A stretch of DNA of 64,000 nucleotides from Reticulitermes speratus (GCA_021186555.1 JAJKFL010000042.1:5627281-5691280); one strand, 5' to 3'; counted from the first letter of the stretch, positions 11,162 through 21,887 are shown. Notes: a model not told the origin generated them from the letters alone. Made by a program: numbers and translations.

Positions 11162-11256
11162 ATACAGTGTGTATAATATACTTTCATACACTTATGTGCA
11201 TTTTTTTGGTTTTTATATCGTATCTACTGAAGGTTTAATTAAAATCTTAAGGAACA

Positions 11257-11933
11257 TGACGTCATATCGAGTGGTAAATAGATGCCGATGTATTGGACGA
11301 AGATGCCGATTTATCGGAGGATACTGCTACTTTAATCTCCAGTGACAGTTGGCGTATTTGCAGTCGGCATGACGTCTCATATCGAGTGGTAAATAGATGC
11401 CGATGTATTGGACGAAGTGCCCATTTATCGGAGGATACTGTCTACTTCAATCTCCAGTGACAGTTGGCGTATTTGCCAGTCGGCATACGTCTACATATCG
11501 AGTGGCAAATAGCTGCCGATGAATTGACGTAAATCCATTTATGGAGATATGCTGATAATCAATCTCCAGTGACAGTTGGCGATTGCAGTCGGCATACGTC
11601 GTTATCGAGTGGTAAATAATGCCGATGTATACAAGATGCATTTTGAGGATACTCTACGTCAATCTACAGTACAGTTGCTAATTTCCAGTCGGCATGACGT
11701 CATATCGAGTGGAAATAGATGCCGATGTATTGGACGAAGATGCCGATTTATCGGAGGATACTGCTACTTCAATCTCCAGTGACAGTTGGCGTATTTGCCA
11801 GTCGGCATGACGTCTCATATCGAGTGGTAAATAGATGCCGATGTATTGGACGAAGATGCCGATTTATCGGAGGATACTGCTACTTCAATCTCCAGTGACA
11901 GTTGGCGTATTTGCCAGTCGGCATGACGTCTTG
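11257..11933. repeat. About 115-bp tandem array, 6 copies
   Basis: The unit runs from GACGTCATATCGAGTGG through GATGCCGATTTATCGGAGGA to CAGTTGGCGTATTTGCCAGT. Outer copies agree closely. Copies 3-4 (11480-11700) have many small deletions, which may be consensus error and not divergence. Within each unit GCCGAT..ATCGG can form a short hairpin. Confidence 0.9.
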
Positions 11934-13034
11934 AAAATTCATCAATACCGCTGACAGAACCTCAAATCTCGTAAACTCACATCTGATGTATACGTAGATA
12001 ATAGTATCAGCGAGCCTGCACTGAGTCCATACGGCGATATCCGAGTATCATGTACATTGATCTTGGAAAACTATACGCAAAAAACACACCAGCATTGCAC
12101 AAGTATGAAAAATACTGTCAGGTACCTTTGGTTATGGCCGTATACCATAATATAGTTGGTGTTTGTATGGCAGGATCACGATCCAACACCCCTGTTAACT
12201 TCATAGCTATAACACATTCTAGTAGATGTGAGTGACAAAATATCAAATGTAACGTTAGTCGTAAGAAAGCCTGACGTGGTCTATCTCTTACTGAAACGCC
12301 CAGATCATTTCTCCATCCACAACCACCGCGATAATATATCGATATGTACGGTAATGTTTACACTCATTCCCACCCTTCACAAGAAGCGGCAATACGTTTT
12401 CACTGTTTACTATATGGCGGATAAAATACAGTTTTCGATAACGAACGTACAAACCCATACTGCACCTTTGTTATAGCCCAGCTGAAGGGTCTATTGGACT
12501 AAGGTTCCGACAGATGATAATGAAGGTTCATCTACTATACCACCTACATAAAACCACCTCTGTAATATACAGCGTGTCCTTAAAATCCCTACCAAATTTA
12601 CTAAAAAGACGGTATTTTTACATGACAAGTTTACGTAAATGGAGACGGTTTATGATCGACTATGTGTATATGTTACGCCATTCTCACGTAATTTTCACAT
12701 ACATACATACGTGGCAGCTCCGTGTCCGAAAATGTTCCACACCAGGAACAAAGATGTAACTTAACGTACTGATTTAAACACAGATCATGAAGGAAGGAGC
12801 GGCGGTACGAAAGGGATAATAGAATGGAAGAAACGGGGTGGGGATCAAGATACAGAAGAAATTATTCCGCGTTGAATTTCAGCACGTGTATAAGACCGTG
12901 TGACAGCAGGAGAGAAGGTGGGGAAGTAGGAGAGAGGCTCCATACGTCAGCATCTAGCAACAGATCACGTCGTGTGACATATGAGGCTTCCACTAAGATG
13001 GCTAAGATTACTGCGAAAAGCACAGACTATGATA
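11934..13034. other. Unassigned stretch
   Basis: No terminal repeats, tRNA-like boxes or domain-bearing frames. ATACAGCGTGTCCTTAAAAT at 12558 resembles the ACAGGNTGTCC ends seen in some DNA transposons (compare 14505), but no partner end was found. Confidence 0.4.
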
Positions 13035-13310
13035 GACCGATCGGTCCCATCCTCACGGATCAAGATTCCGAGTGGGAAAGAAAGCCTATAACGTAGATTC
13101 TGGAAAGTACGGTGGGGTAGCAAACTGTGTGATGTGATGACAGCCAATAGGATGAGAGAGGGGTGGATACAAACAACGTATAACTGCTGGGGGTACCGAG
13201 ACTCTTGACCCGTGAGGATGGGACCGATACGTTGTCCCGAAACGTCGGTAAACAATTATCACACGACGCAGCGTAATACCCCAGAAGACCGCAGATTTCA
13301 TCGATTCGTA
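13035..13310. repeat. GAAACGTC-type hammerhead-family repeat, inverted pair
   Basis: The right member (13198-13310) has GTGAGGATGGGACCGATACG, then GTCCCGAAACGTCGGTAAA, with stem II GGGAC/GTCCC, and ends CCCAGAAGACCGCAGATTTC. The left member (13035-13078, minus) keeps only the GAGGATGGGACCGAT part. The core starts GTGAGGA in place of CTGANGA, a change likely to inactivate it. Related copies: 32757-32920, 51553, 52925. Confidence 0.65.
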
Positions 13311-13321
13311 AATTGTTGAAA

Positions 13322-13602
13322 GGGCGCGCGGTGGCGCAGTTGGTTGAGGCACTGCGCTACAAACCGGAAACGTCGCGTGTTCGATTCCCGATGGGGACAT
13401 AATAGTTTCGGTCGCACTATGGCCCTGGGATCGACTCAGCCTCTAACAGAAATGAGTACTAGGAATATTTCCTGGGGGGTAAAGGCGGCCGGTGCGTAGG
13501 GCTGACAACCTTACCACCTTTATGTGCCGATTGTCTAGAAATCTGGGAGCCTCAACCTCCTGGAACCCTAAGGGTCTGTCCAGGCCTGTAATAGGGTTGC
13601 TT
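13322..13602 (+). mobile_element. SINE family A with 12-bp target-site duplication
   Basis: The insertion is bounded by AAATTGTTGAAA at 13310-13321 and 13603-13614. The head has GTGGCGCAGTTGGTTGAGGC (A-box region) and GTTCGATTCCCGATGGGG (B-box region), then the family A body to GGCCTGTAATAGGGTTGC. It inserted just downstream of a hammerhead-family repeat. The perfect duplication argues for a fairly young insertion. Confidence 0.93.
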
Positions 13603-13614
13603 AAATTGTTGAAA

Positions 13615-14102
13615 AATTTGTGGACCCATGCTGTAAATATTACTGTCTTATGAGTAGTCTGCAGTCTGGTAGAAATGTAACATGTAGGAAGAACCTGATA
13701 TCTCGATCGTCAGGGTAGAGGAATCATGTCGTAACGTCTGTCGTAGGCGCTCGGCCGTTTCTGCGTTACGCACCTGAGCTGTATGTGTAAACTGTGCTGA
13801 CGGTGTGAAGGGGGATGCAGCTGTGTTCATGTAAGGGTGCCATGAGCAATATTAAGAGGGTGTGGGGGAGGGAGCGCGTGTGGGGTGCGGATTATTGTAG
13901 TGATAATGTTGGAGCACGGGCCTACACCGCAATGGAGAGACACCGCCGTACTAACGACTCAATTGTCCCGGAGTCTAATCTAATGTAACAGAGTACAGTT
14001 TCGTTAAACGCAACTGCATCAGTTTCTGCATCACCTGCGCGAAGACCCTAATGAGCAGCCCGTATAAGGCCTTTGCTACGATGGTCATTAAATTCCATGC
14101 CT
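13615..14102. other. Unassigned stretch
   Basis: A G-rich run at 13850-13890 and otherwise mixed sequence. No protein-like frames, inverted ends or tRNA-like boxes were found. Confidence 0.4.
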
Positions 14103-14376
14103 TCCATAACTAACTCAATGGAACAGGGTCATTATTAAGAAGCTAGTAGTTGCTAAACTAGTCAAGAAACTCCCCTCATTTTATGAAACCCGAAGGTTCA
14201 TTAATGCATTCACCAGATCCCGCCACCTGTTCATATCCCGAGCCAGATCAATCCAGTCCATGCCCCAGTCCAAGCCCCAATCCCATTTCTTAAAGATACA
14301 TTTTAATATTATACACCCAACTACGACTAGGTCTTCTAACTTGTCTCTTTCCCTCAGGTTTCCCCACAAAATCCTC
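14103..14376 (-). pseudogene. 3' end of a LINE with a TTAG-type tail, ORF2 C-terminus
   Basis: The minus-strand frame at 14181-14369 ends DWIDLARDMNRWRDLVNAL and MNLRVS-stop, the extreme C-terminus of a non-LTR retrotransposon ORF2 family that recurs in the window. It is followed by a short 3' untranslated region ending near 14103 in CATTGAGTTAGTTATGG. The reverse transcriptase domain is absent, so this is a 5'-truncated dead copy. Confidence 0.82.
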
Positions 14377-15162
14377 TACTCTCTCCCATACATACCAGCC
14401 ATGTATCTCGGAAGTCTTTACCCTAACTGTAAGAAGTCAAAAACACTAACAGCAGCCACCTAAATCCAGTCCAAAACCTTAGACGCCATTTTGTTACTTT
14501 TAATACAGGATGTCTATAAAGTCCTTATCCAATTTATCGATAGAAATAGAAGTTTAGTTTTTTAAAAAATCTAAGGACGTATCGATGGTTGTGTGTTCAC
14601 ATTGTGGTTGTCTTAGTTATGACAGCCTGTGATCATACTGGTGGATATAAACCTTTCGGAGAAACATTCTGCTTCCATCTTCAGGTTTGGAGTATCCTTG
14701 AAGATGGCAGCAGTAACTTTCAAATATATGGCATAAACAGCTGCATGTTTCATTCCAAATTCTATAAGCAAAATTACAAAAAAAAGTCTAGAAAGTTCCA
14801 TTAAGTATTAACCTGCCGACAAATCAAGTCGTGATTAGAAAATTTGTAAAAAGTGACTTTCATTTGTACCCTCAGAAATGGCCGGTTCTGGGGCCCACCC
14901 ATCTCATTATCTTGAACATCGAAGGTCATTTAACAGGAGAAAAGCGACGTGAAACTGATAACTCGCCTCAATTTAGCGCCGAGGTGAAAAACGAGTGGAG
15001 TTAAACCTCCGTTCCCACCAATATCGTCATAAAATCGCGCGCCATTAACAATACAGACTATGTGTATTTCATATCTTACCTCCCAAACGATCTTTACAGT
15101 TTCCCGACCAAACTTATACATGTAGTGGCCTACTTTACGTCTCCGTTGTGCCTTCTACATGA
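14377..15162. other. Unassigned stretch with hammerhead-like scraps
   Basis: On the minus strand at 14655-14690, CCTGAAGATGGAAGCAGAAT followed by TTTCTCCGAAAG resembles a decayed hammerhead core. A plus-strand CCTTGAAGATGGCAGCAG follows at 14697. ACAGGATGTCTATAAAGTCC at 14505 looks like a DNA transposon end without a partner. Confidence 0.4.
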
Positions 15163-15445
15163 CCCATCTGGTCGTCAGTGGGTATAGTGACTCGCTACGG
15201 GCTGGACGGTCCGGGGATCGATTCCCGGTGGGGGTGAGATTTTTCGCATCCATCCAGACCGGCCCTGGGGCCCACCCAGCCTCCTTACAATGGGTACCGG
15301 GTCATTCCTGGGGGTAAAGTGGCCGGGGCGTGGCGCTGATCACCCACCCTCAACTAGCGAAAGAAGTTAAAGAAAGAGTAGAGCTATACCTCTACTCCCC
15401 TTCTGGGCCTTCGTGGCCTGTTCTAGGGAAAACTTTACCTTTACT
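15163..15445 (+). mobile_element. SINE family D copy
   Basis: The tRNA-like head includes GGGTATAGTGACTCGC and B box GGGGATCGATTCCCGG. The body includes CCAGACCGGCCCTGGGGCCC and GGGTAAAGTGGCCGGGGCG, and ends AGTAGAGCTATACCTCTACT and a TTTACCTTTAC tail. It is a clean reference copy for the family. Confidence 0.88.
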
Positions 15446-16235
15446 TGTACTGAAATAGAACGTATGTCCTCCGAAATGTTGAGCACTACAGAATACACGT
15501 GACATACAGAAAATCACCACATGATCTACGCGCATGAAGATAAAGCATTATGTCCTCGAAATGTTGGTACCCACCTACCAGAATACACAGTGACTACCAG
15601 AAATACCATATGATCTAGGCGCATGAAGTAGAAGCAGTATGTTCCTCCGAAATGTTGTACCACCTACAGAATAACAGTGACATAACCCAGAAAATCACCA
15701 ATGAATCTACGGCGCCATGAAGATAGAAGCAGTATGTTCCTCCGAAATGTTGGTAGCCACTACCAGAATACACAGTACTAACCCAGAAATCACTATGACT
15801 ACGGCCTGAGAAACAGTAGTTCCTCCGAATGTGTACCTACCAGAATACACAGTGACATAACCAGAAATCCTATGACTACGGCGCCATGAAGATAGAAGCA
15901 TATGTTCCTCCGAAATGTTGGTAGCCACCTACCAGAATACACAGTGACATACAGAAAATACCATATAACTACGGCGCAGAAGATAGAAGCTATTCTCCGA
16001 AATGTTGTACCACTACCAATACACGGTGACATAACCAGAAATCCATATGAATCTACGGCGCATGAGTAGACTTTAGTTCTCGAAGTTGTACACTCCAGAA
16101 TACCGTGACATACCCAAATCACCTTGATATACGCGCCATTAGATAGAGCTATGTCTCCGAAATGTTGGTAGCCACCTACCAGAATACACGGTGTCATAAC
16201 CCAGAAAATCACCATATGAATCTACGGCGCCATAA
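15446..16235 (+). repeat. About 100-bp tandem array of hammerhead-family units
   Basis: Roughly eight units, each with CATGAAGATAGAAGCAGTAT, TTCCTCCGAAATGTTGGTAG, CCACCTACCAGAATACACAG and a CATAACCCAGAAAATCACC tail. The core is decayed relative to CTGANGA...GAAA. GGTAG and CTACC can pair within each unit. Units between about 15620 and 16140 are riddled with one- and two-base losses, so the copy number is approximate. Confidence 0.78.
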
Positions 16236-16690
16236 AATGTCATGCTTTGTATAACAGTCATTGAATAAATGGCCATCAAACATTTTGCGCAACAAATTAT
16301 AGACATTTGTCGGTTTCGGTCGTGATATTGATGTGGCCGCCGGCGTCTGGTGGAATTCTCATGCCAGTATCGGTATATCTTTACAACTGCTGTTAAAATG
16401 ACTGTTTTCATTTGTCACAGTGATTATTACTGCTTTTTTTTTTTAGCTTCGTGTTTATTTATTATATTATCTCTGCCAACAGTCGTTCATATATATTCAT
16501 ACACAGCTGCATTACACGGCACTCAATTGTAGTGACCGCAGTCTGTGGTGTCCTGCTGATATAGGAACAAAGTATTCGGACATACAGTAAAATTTCGATT
16601 ATCCGTCAGAGGTCGGGACTAAAGCAATGATGGATACGAGAATAGACTATAACAGAACAGGTGCTTAAAAATCACACACTGCCCAATACA
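16236..16690. other. Unassigned stretch with a pogo-like end fragment
   Basis: ACAGTAAAATTTCGATTATCC at 16584 resembles the CAGTAGAACCTCGATTATCC terminus of the MITE at 26806, but no opposite end is visible. The rest has no recognisable content. Confidence 0.4.
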
Positions 16691-16765
16691 AATTAACTAA
16701 CTAACAAACTAACCAACTCCATGGAGCAGAGTCCTTCTTGAGAAGCTAGCTAGTGAACTCATCAG
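16691..16765 (-). mobile_element. 3' untranslated end of the TTAG-tail LINE
   Basis: Read on the minus strand, AGAAGGACTCTGCTCCATGG is followed by AGTTGGTTAGTTTGTTAGTT. This is the same end as at 19960-20000, with a degenerate TTAG tail. Only the last ~75 bp are present. Confidence 0.7.
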
Positions 16766-16768
16766 TGT

Positions 16769-16851
16769 ACCCCTCATGATGGCCTGGTCGCGGCCGAAAC
16801 ATGTGTAGGGTGAATTGAGCAGAAATGCGAAAATGAAAGTGCATTTGTTGG
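16769..16851 (+). repeat. Single hammerhead-like terminal module
   Basis: CTCATGA (one change from CTGATGA), T, stem II GGCC/GGCC, GAA, then ACATGTGT, which is self-complementary allowing wobble pairs. Upstream TACCC can pair with downstream GGGTG as stem I. About 40 nt on is the outer motif AGTGCATTTGTTGG (16838-16851). The G-to-C change in the core should prevent cleavage. Confidence 0.62.
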
Positions 16852-17014
16852 TTAAAAAAACTGAAAATTAAGACCAGCAAAATGTAAAAATGAGGGGCCA
16901 TAGAAATTGTTCAAATTGTTGTTCAGTGTTGCAAACCGTTGCAAGTACAAACTGAACACAAGTGGAAATAACCCCAGTTAACTACTTCAAAACCTCGGTA
17001 AAAGGAGTTTTAGG

Positions 17015-17330
17015 ACACCCGGTATACTTGTATCTGGGAGAAGTCCGGTTCGAATCTTCACAGGGACACCGGTTAATAGCATTTTCGTGGTTTTCTTCTG
17101 TATCTGCTGACAAATGCCATGATTTTAGCTCGATCGGGTAATAAATAATGACTGATTCCATACAATTCATAAACTCATAAATCCGTGCCATGGCTCAGAC
17201 GGTTAGTAGTCGGAGAGTCACTGCGGGGGACCCGGGTTCTATCCAAGGCTAGTCTGTGTGAGATCTCTGGGACAGGGTTTTCTCCTAGTACTTCGGTTTT
17301 CCCATGTCAGCATCATTACACCAATGCTCC
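17015..17330 (+). mobile_element. SINE family E copy plus an adjacent tRNA-like remnant
   Basis: At 17183 a head CGTGCCATGGCTCAGACGG and B box GGGTTCTATCC are followed by TGAGATCTCTGGGACAGGG and TTTTCTCCTAGTACTTCGG, matching the reverse complement of 22117-22428. A separate, weaker B-box-like GGTTCGAATCT lies at 17048 with a GGTTTTCTTCTGTATCTGCT body, perhaps another old SINE. Confidence 0.65.
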
Positions 17331-17429
17331 ATATTCATTCATCATTCATTCATTCTTTCATACAAATGTCACGGCGGCTACTATACGCTTAGCAACTGAC
17401 AGCGTCCTTAAATATGAAGGTAGAACTTG

Positions 17430-17712
17430 AAGAAAAGTTGTTCCTGTCCACGCCATGAAAGCATGTAGGGGGGAGTAGAGGTATAGTTCCACTAATTCTT
17501 AACCTCTATATGGAGGTGAATGGTCAACTTCACACCCCGGGGGCTTTATCCCCGGAAAATAACCCGATATCAATTGAATAGGAGGCTGGGTGGGCCCCCA
17601 GAGCCGGTCTGGACGTTTCGAAGAAAAGGAAAATGTCTTTCCCCTGCCGGGATTCAAACCCCGGATTGTCCAGCCGTAGTCTAGTCGCTATACTGGCTGT
17701 ATATCGGCTGTG
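17430..17712 (-). mobile_element. SINE family D copy
   Basis: On the minus strand: head with B box GGGGTTTGAATCCCGG, body GGCTCTGGGGGCCCACCCAG and GGATAAAGCCCCCGGGGTG, end TACCTCTACTCCCCCC followed by GGACAGGAACAACTT. Confidence 0.82.
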
Positions 17713-17980
17713 GGTAGTTAAATAACACACTTAAACCATCATGCCACCATTCGACGAGATACAGCGTCGTTCAATAAACCACAAGTTAACAAATAAATAA
17801 ACTGCCATCTTTCTTTCAATGTTACACCATCTTGAAGGTTACTAGCACACAACGCCAAATCGGAAATTCGTAAGGTGATAAAATTTACAAAACACGTCGA
17901 AGGCTGCCATTTGGCAGCTGTTAGCAGCTGTGTGCTGGAATTTAACCATCATCAGAAATATAGCCGGCCACAAGAGACCT

Positions 17981-18325
17981 AACACGACGCCACAGTGCGT
18001 CCAAAAGACACTAGCACTAACGGAGTGAAAGAAGACAAAACTGTGCTACTCTACCATGAAGCTCCCAAATCGCCACCAAAAGAACTGTTACTGACTGTGG
18101 AGTTTGAAGATGACCTTGGAAGTGGTTTGAGCTGGGGAAAACCGACCTTCCTTGTTTGTGATGCCGCTGCTAGTAAAAAATACTGTGGTTTAAAGTGCTG
18201 TCGTGTGTTATTTTCTGTACTGTTCTATGTGGTTAGAGTTGTGCATAGATTTGTCTTTAGGCTTGCTATAAAAGAAGCACGTAACAAATGGCGACCATTA
18301 TTTGTTAAAAAAATCATGCAATGAT
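17981..18325 (+). CDS. Open reading frame of unknown nature (possible exon)
   Basis: After an in-frame stop at 17980 the frame stays open to TGA at 18322-18324, about 114 codons. It has no ATG near its start, so if real it would be a terminal exon or a broken gene. The translation has a charged N-terminal half (VEFEDDLG) followed by a cysteine-rich hydrophobic stretch (LFSVLFYVVRVV) and a basic C-terminus. A CACAG acceptor-like site at 17991 lacks a strong pyrimidine tract. I recognise no family. It could be chance or transposon-derived. Confidence 0.25.
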
Positions 18326-19262
18326 AGAGAGTCACGTTTTTGACATAATCTATATGTTTTCCCCTGACTGTCGTCGCGAGTGTTAAGGGGATCTATCCAC
18401 GCTGTGCAGGTAACTGCATTCTCTTGAGTAAGAGACAGTACCGACACAATGGTATCTCCAGACAGTTAAATCCAGTATATATTAAGAGCCTAATCTTTAA
18501 ATTAATCTTTGTAGAATGTGAAACATGGCGATGACGCAAAATTATCTCTCAAGTTTCAATCTCAGAAGTTAACAATATGAAATTTGAGATATGGGGTTCT
18601 CACAGCCGCGTTGCTGATTATGACGCTGTGTTGGGTCAAGCAGTCCAGACACTTTAAGATGGACGCACTACGACCTTTCGAAACGTCAGTAATTACGCAA
18701 CGTCACATGCAGTAGACTTTTAATTTTGAATACGAAATTTGTATCAGAATACAAGATTATACAAACTTCGCGACTGACTGGTAACTAACCTGCCTCTGGT
18801 TTGTACTCGGGAAGTCACGCATTTAAATATCGACGAGGACACAGAATACTACGAGGCCCTTCGTGGTTTTCCTCAGTCCGTACACGTCAATGTAATATTA
18901 CCTCGAATCAGGCCATGACTGCTTGTTGCCACACATTCAGATTTACAAACTCTCAAATCAATACAAGAAAAGAACAGAAGCGAATAGGCACAGAAAGGAA
19001 AGAAATAATCGCAGTGAATTTACGGTTCCTCCCTTTAACAAGAGACACAGAGGTCAAAAGGGTACATTACGTTAATGGTTTAAACGCAGGCTGACGCGGT
19101 TAAGATACCGCAGAGAAAGCCGCAGTCTAGCGCTATAGTCTGGTAAAGACTATCGACCGAGAGTGACATGTCACTTCTGTACGGGGTTTGAACCTTAGTA
19201 AAATATATTACATGAAGTCTCCCCGTAACTGGGAAGCCTCTTTTATACGAGGTGTATATACA
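18326..19262. other. Unassigned stretch with repeat scraps
   Basis: At 18650-18700 TTTAAGATGGACGCACTACG then TTCGAAACGTCAGTAATTAC resembles a decayed GAAACGTC-type hammerhead repeat. At 18850-18935 GTGGTTTTCCTCAGTC ... GGCCATGACTGCTTGTTGCC resembles a SINE E body. No gene is evident. Confidence 0.4.
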
Positions 19263-19333
19263 CAGAGTGGTGCAGAAGTCCCTTGACACTAGAGGCAACA
19301 TGTCAATTATCGAGGGACTTCTGCGCCACTCTG
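19263..19333. mobile_element. 71-bp hairpin element
   Basis: Ends CAGAGTGGTGCAGAAGTCCCT (19263-19283) and its near-complement (19313-19333, one mismatch), with an inner TGACA/TGTCA stem. TA follows the right end. The left flank is CA, perhaps a mutated TA. It is the same layout as the 78-bp hairpin MITE but an unrelated sequence, and no second copy is in the window. Confidence 0.65.
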
Positions 19334-19616
19334 TATAACACGTACGTACATACACACACGGACGTGTGTAGGCCTGGCGACTAACGCCATCTGTCCTTTG
19401 CATCCCAGCACCTAATGAATGAAAGTCAAAACGGCCACAAATTAAGCCACCTTATTTGGCCATATGTCCGTCATGTCTTGCATTAATTACGTCACGAATA
19501 GTATTAACACTGCACAAAGTAGCTTCAGGTTTCGCATAATAAAACAAGAAATGTTTTTGAAATTTAAATTATTGATAAGGTACGTGTAAGCATTTGTGGT
19601 GTTGTAGGGTTGGCGT

Positions 19617-20001
19617 CCACGATAAGTCGGTCCCTGTCACCACGGCATGGCGCGTCCTCGGGTTGCGGATGGAGGAACGGCCTGCGGGTATGGAGGGTAG
19701 CTGCGAATAAGCACTCGCGGACAGCCGACAAGGGGTGGTCCTCCAGCTTGGGGAGTTGGGCGAGGTGCTAACAACTCCTCACCGTAAAAAATTACCATGT
19801 TACGAAACATATCGCAAAGCCTCGGACCTGGACTGATTCTTTGGTACGACTTACGATAGGGACAGGTGGCGGGCTCTTGTGAGTGCGGTAATGAACCTTC
19901 GGGTTCCATAAAACGCGGGGAATTTCTTGACTAGCTGAGGACCTGTTAGCTTCTCAAGAAGGACGCTGCTCCATGGAGTTAGTTAGTTAGTTAGTTAGTT
20001 A
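19617..20001 (+). mobile_element. 5'-truncated LINE insertion with 13-bp target duplication
   Basis: GTAGGGTTGGCGT at 19604-19616 and 20002-20014 brackets the insert. The insert ends with the LINE 3' region (TGCGGTAATGAACCTTCGGG, AGAAGGACGCTGCTCCATGG) and a (TTAG)n tail at 19978-20001. The upstream part (CAGCTTGGGGAGTTGGGCGA) has no open frame. The perfect duplication makes this the clearest boundary definition for the TTAG-tail LINE. Confidence 0.9.
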
Positions 20002-20014
20002 GTAGGGTTGGCGT

Positions 20015-20957
20015 TGGGTATGATGAGGGTGTGCAGTATAATCGTGTGGTGTGGGAGCGTTTTAAGCACTTTATCAGTACCCCCCCCCCCGAAACGTCAC
20101 AACGCTATTCACCATAGTGTTTGTTGTTCTGTTTGTTAGTTAACGTATATAACTTTAGAATTTGATCAAATTTGTTACGTGTTGGAAGGAAATCTCCCAG
20201 ATCCAATTCAACTAATCTCCTAAAACATCTAGTTTAAAGTAATTCATGTTTCTATGCCACTGCTAGGAACATCTCGGCATTTCTCTAACCCCGTCTGAAC
20301 GCCGAATGCGATAAAGTTCAGCTATTTCTAAAACTTCCAGTTTTTGGACCTGTCTGCACTGTAAGCCCTGTTTCCACTTCGCCCGTTCCAGTTTATTTAT
20401 GGCGGCGCTTTGGATCTCAACTTCACCAACTTCTTTTTTTACACCATAGAATGATACATTAATCACTTAACCAGCCTGACGAAACCGTCCAATAACATTT
20501 CAGGAATAAAAAAAAAAAAAAACTTTCTGAAAGAAGTTCCCATCTTTACCCCAGACATGAGACGAAAGGGAAGCAAATGGCGGCCCAATTAAACCAGAGT
20601 TGCTTCACCCCTCTCTCTCATAAAAGGCCAATCTCTTCGCCTCAATATGGCGAACAATGCACCCTTCCGGTTTTTGACCTTGATGTGGGAGACGAATGAA
20701 AAGAATGGAAGACTTGGTAGGGAAATAAAAGTGTAATAAAAGAAACTAGACTGATAAAGAATAGAAAAATGTTTTGACAAAAGGAACCACTTAGCTAGTC
20801 AGGAAGGAACCAATTATGACGACAGTCTGTGATATGGAAATGAAGTGTCTTGTGAATGAAAACACAATTGCTGAAAATTATTGTTAGCTACAATAAAAAA
20901 AAATGCTAACTGCGACATACATTTGCTAACCAGTGTACGTAACATCTCTGTGAAACT
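20015..20957. other. Unassigned stretch
   Basis: A C-run at 20081-20092, an A-run at 20509-20522, otherwise mixed sequence. Frames at 20263-20466 and 20589-20780 (minus) show no domains. Confidence 0.4.
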
Positions 20958-21195
20958 GTGGGCGACCTAGGGCAGACTATGCGAGGGACCGGACAACCAA
21001 GGGAACAGGGTTCGACAACCTACAGGGTACAAATATCCCCTTTCTCGACAGCATCCAGACGCGCGGTGGGCCCCATTCGATCGGTACCGGCTATTTCTCC
21101 TTGTGGGTAAAGCGGCCGGAGCATGAAGTTGACCACTCACATCTAATGTTGGGGGTTTTAAATATGTGCGGAGCTATCACTCCACGTGCCCATAC
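20958..21195 (+). mobile_element. Strongly diverged SINE family D copy
   Basis: The order GCATCCAGACGCGCGGTGGG, GTACCGGCTATTTCTC, GGGTAAAGCGGCCGGAGCAT, GACCACTCACATCTA follows the family D body. The tRNA-like head (GGGTTCGACAACC) is barely recognisable. Confidence 0.55.
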
Positions 21196-21420
21196 GTACT
21201 TATGACGTTGCGGTTAATTAAACAGAGAAAGAAATTTACTTCGCGCTGCTGTAGAGAGATTGGAGGATTTCAGCAAATCAGAATTCGATCTTCGACTTTC
21301 AAACTGCGGTAGTTAAGAAATGAGGCTGCAGCCCGCACTACACGGAATACGTCACACATCAGCGACACTTTACAGACTAAAGGAGCATGCAACGAAGTAG
21401 AGACACAAACTTTACTGGGG

Positions 21421-21575
21421 ATTCAAGGTTTGGTACATAGGCATCGATGTTTCGGACGAACCTGCTGCCTCCACCTTCAAAATAATTGAATACAGAGACA
21501 GCAGACTAACTCAGAATCTTAGAAAGTTAATCGATGTATCGAACTACACGGCGTCACTTCCCAGAACATCGTAAT
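21421..21575 (-). repeat. Hammerhead-family repeat remnant, minus strand
   Basis: Minus strand: TTTTGAAGGTGGAGGCAGCA, then GTCCGAAACATCGATGCC, the stem II/GAAAC layout of the family. The separate tail CTACACGGCGTCACTTCCCA at 21543 is the same family in the opposite sense, so two fragments may lie together. Confidence 0.5.
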
Positions 21576-21715
21576 ATTAATGACTGATTTGTTTATAATA
21601 TAGTTAACCATTCACAAATTATTAGAGTGATAAAAATAATGAGACATGGGGAACACGTAGCACGCATGGTAATACAGAATCTAAGTTGAAAATTCTGAAG
21701 GGGAATGTTTAGATA

Positions 21716-21793
21716 CAGGGCATACACAAAATAATGGTGCGGTTTTAATAGTGTTCACTATTAAAACCGCACCATTCTTTTGTGTATGCCCTG
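21716..21793. mobile_element. 78-bp TA-flanked hairpin MITE, copy 2
   Basis: CAGGGCATACACAAAATAAT at the left end and its complement at the right, joined by a short TGTTC loop. TA at 21714-21715 and 21794-21795. The arms have compensating changes relative to copy 1 (GTTTTAAT with ATTAAAAC), so pairing is retained while the sequence drifts. Confidence 0.88.
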
Positions 21794-21887
21794 TATAGAC
21801 GTAAAAGCGAGGATAATATTAAAATGGATAATATGTGGGATGTGATAATATGGCGTAATTAAATTAGCACAAGACTGGCTCCAATGG

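Larger units (their letters stand above)
10899..11208. repeat. Inverted pair of hammerhead-like terminal modules
   Basis: Arms 10899-11064 and 11112-11208 are inverted copies, each ending in a conserved outer motif (CCAACAAATGCAT on the left; its complement is degraded on the right). The right arm keeps a complete hammerhead-like core. The left arm lacks about 12 bp covering the GAAGATGGC part of the core and carries the 78-bp hairpin MITE. The arrangement resembles the inverted terminal repeats known for some Penelope-like elements, but no protein-coding part is present. Confidence 0.7.

Noticed and set aside
19978-20001. Telomeric (TTAGG)n
   Set aside because: The unit is TTAG, it is short, and it lies exactly at the 3' end of a LINE inside a target duplication.
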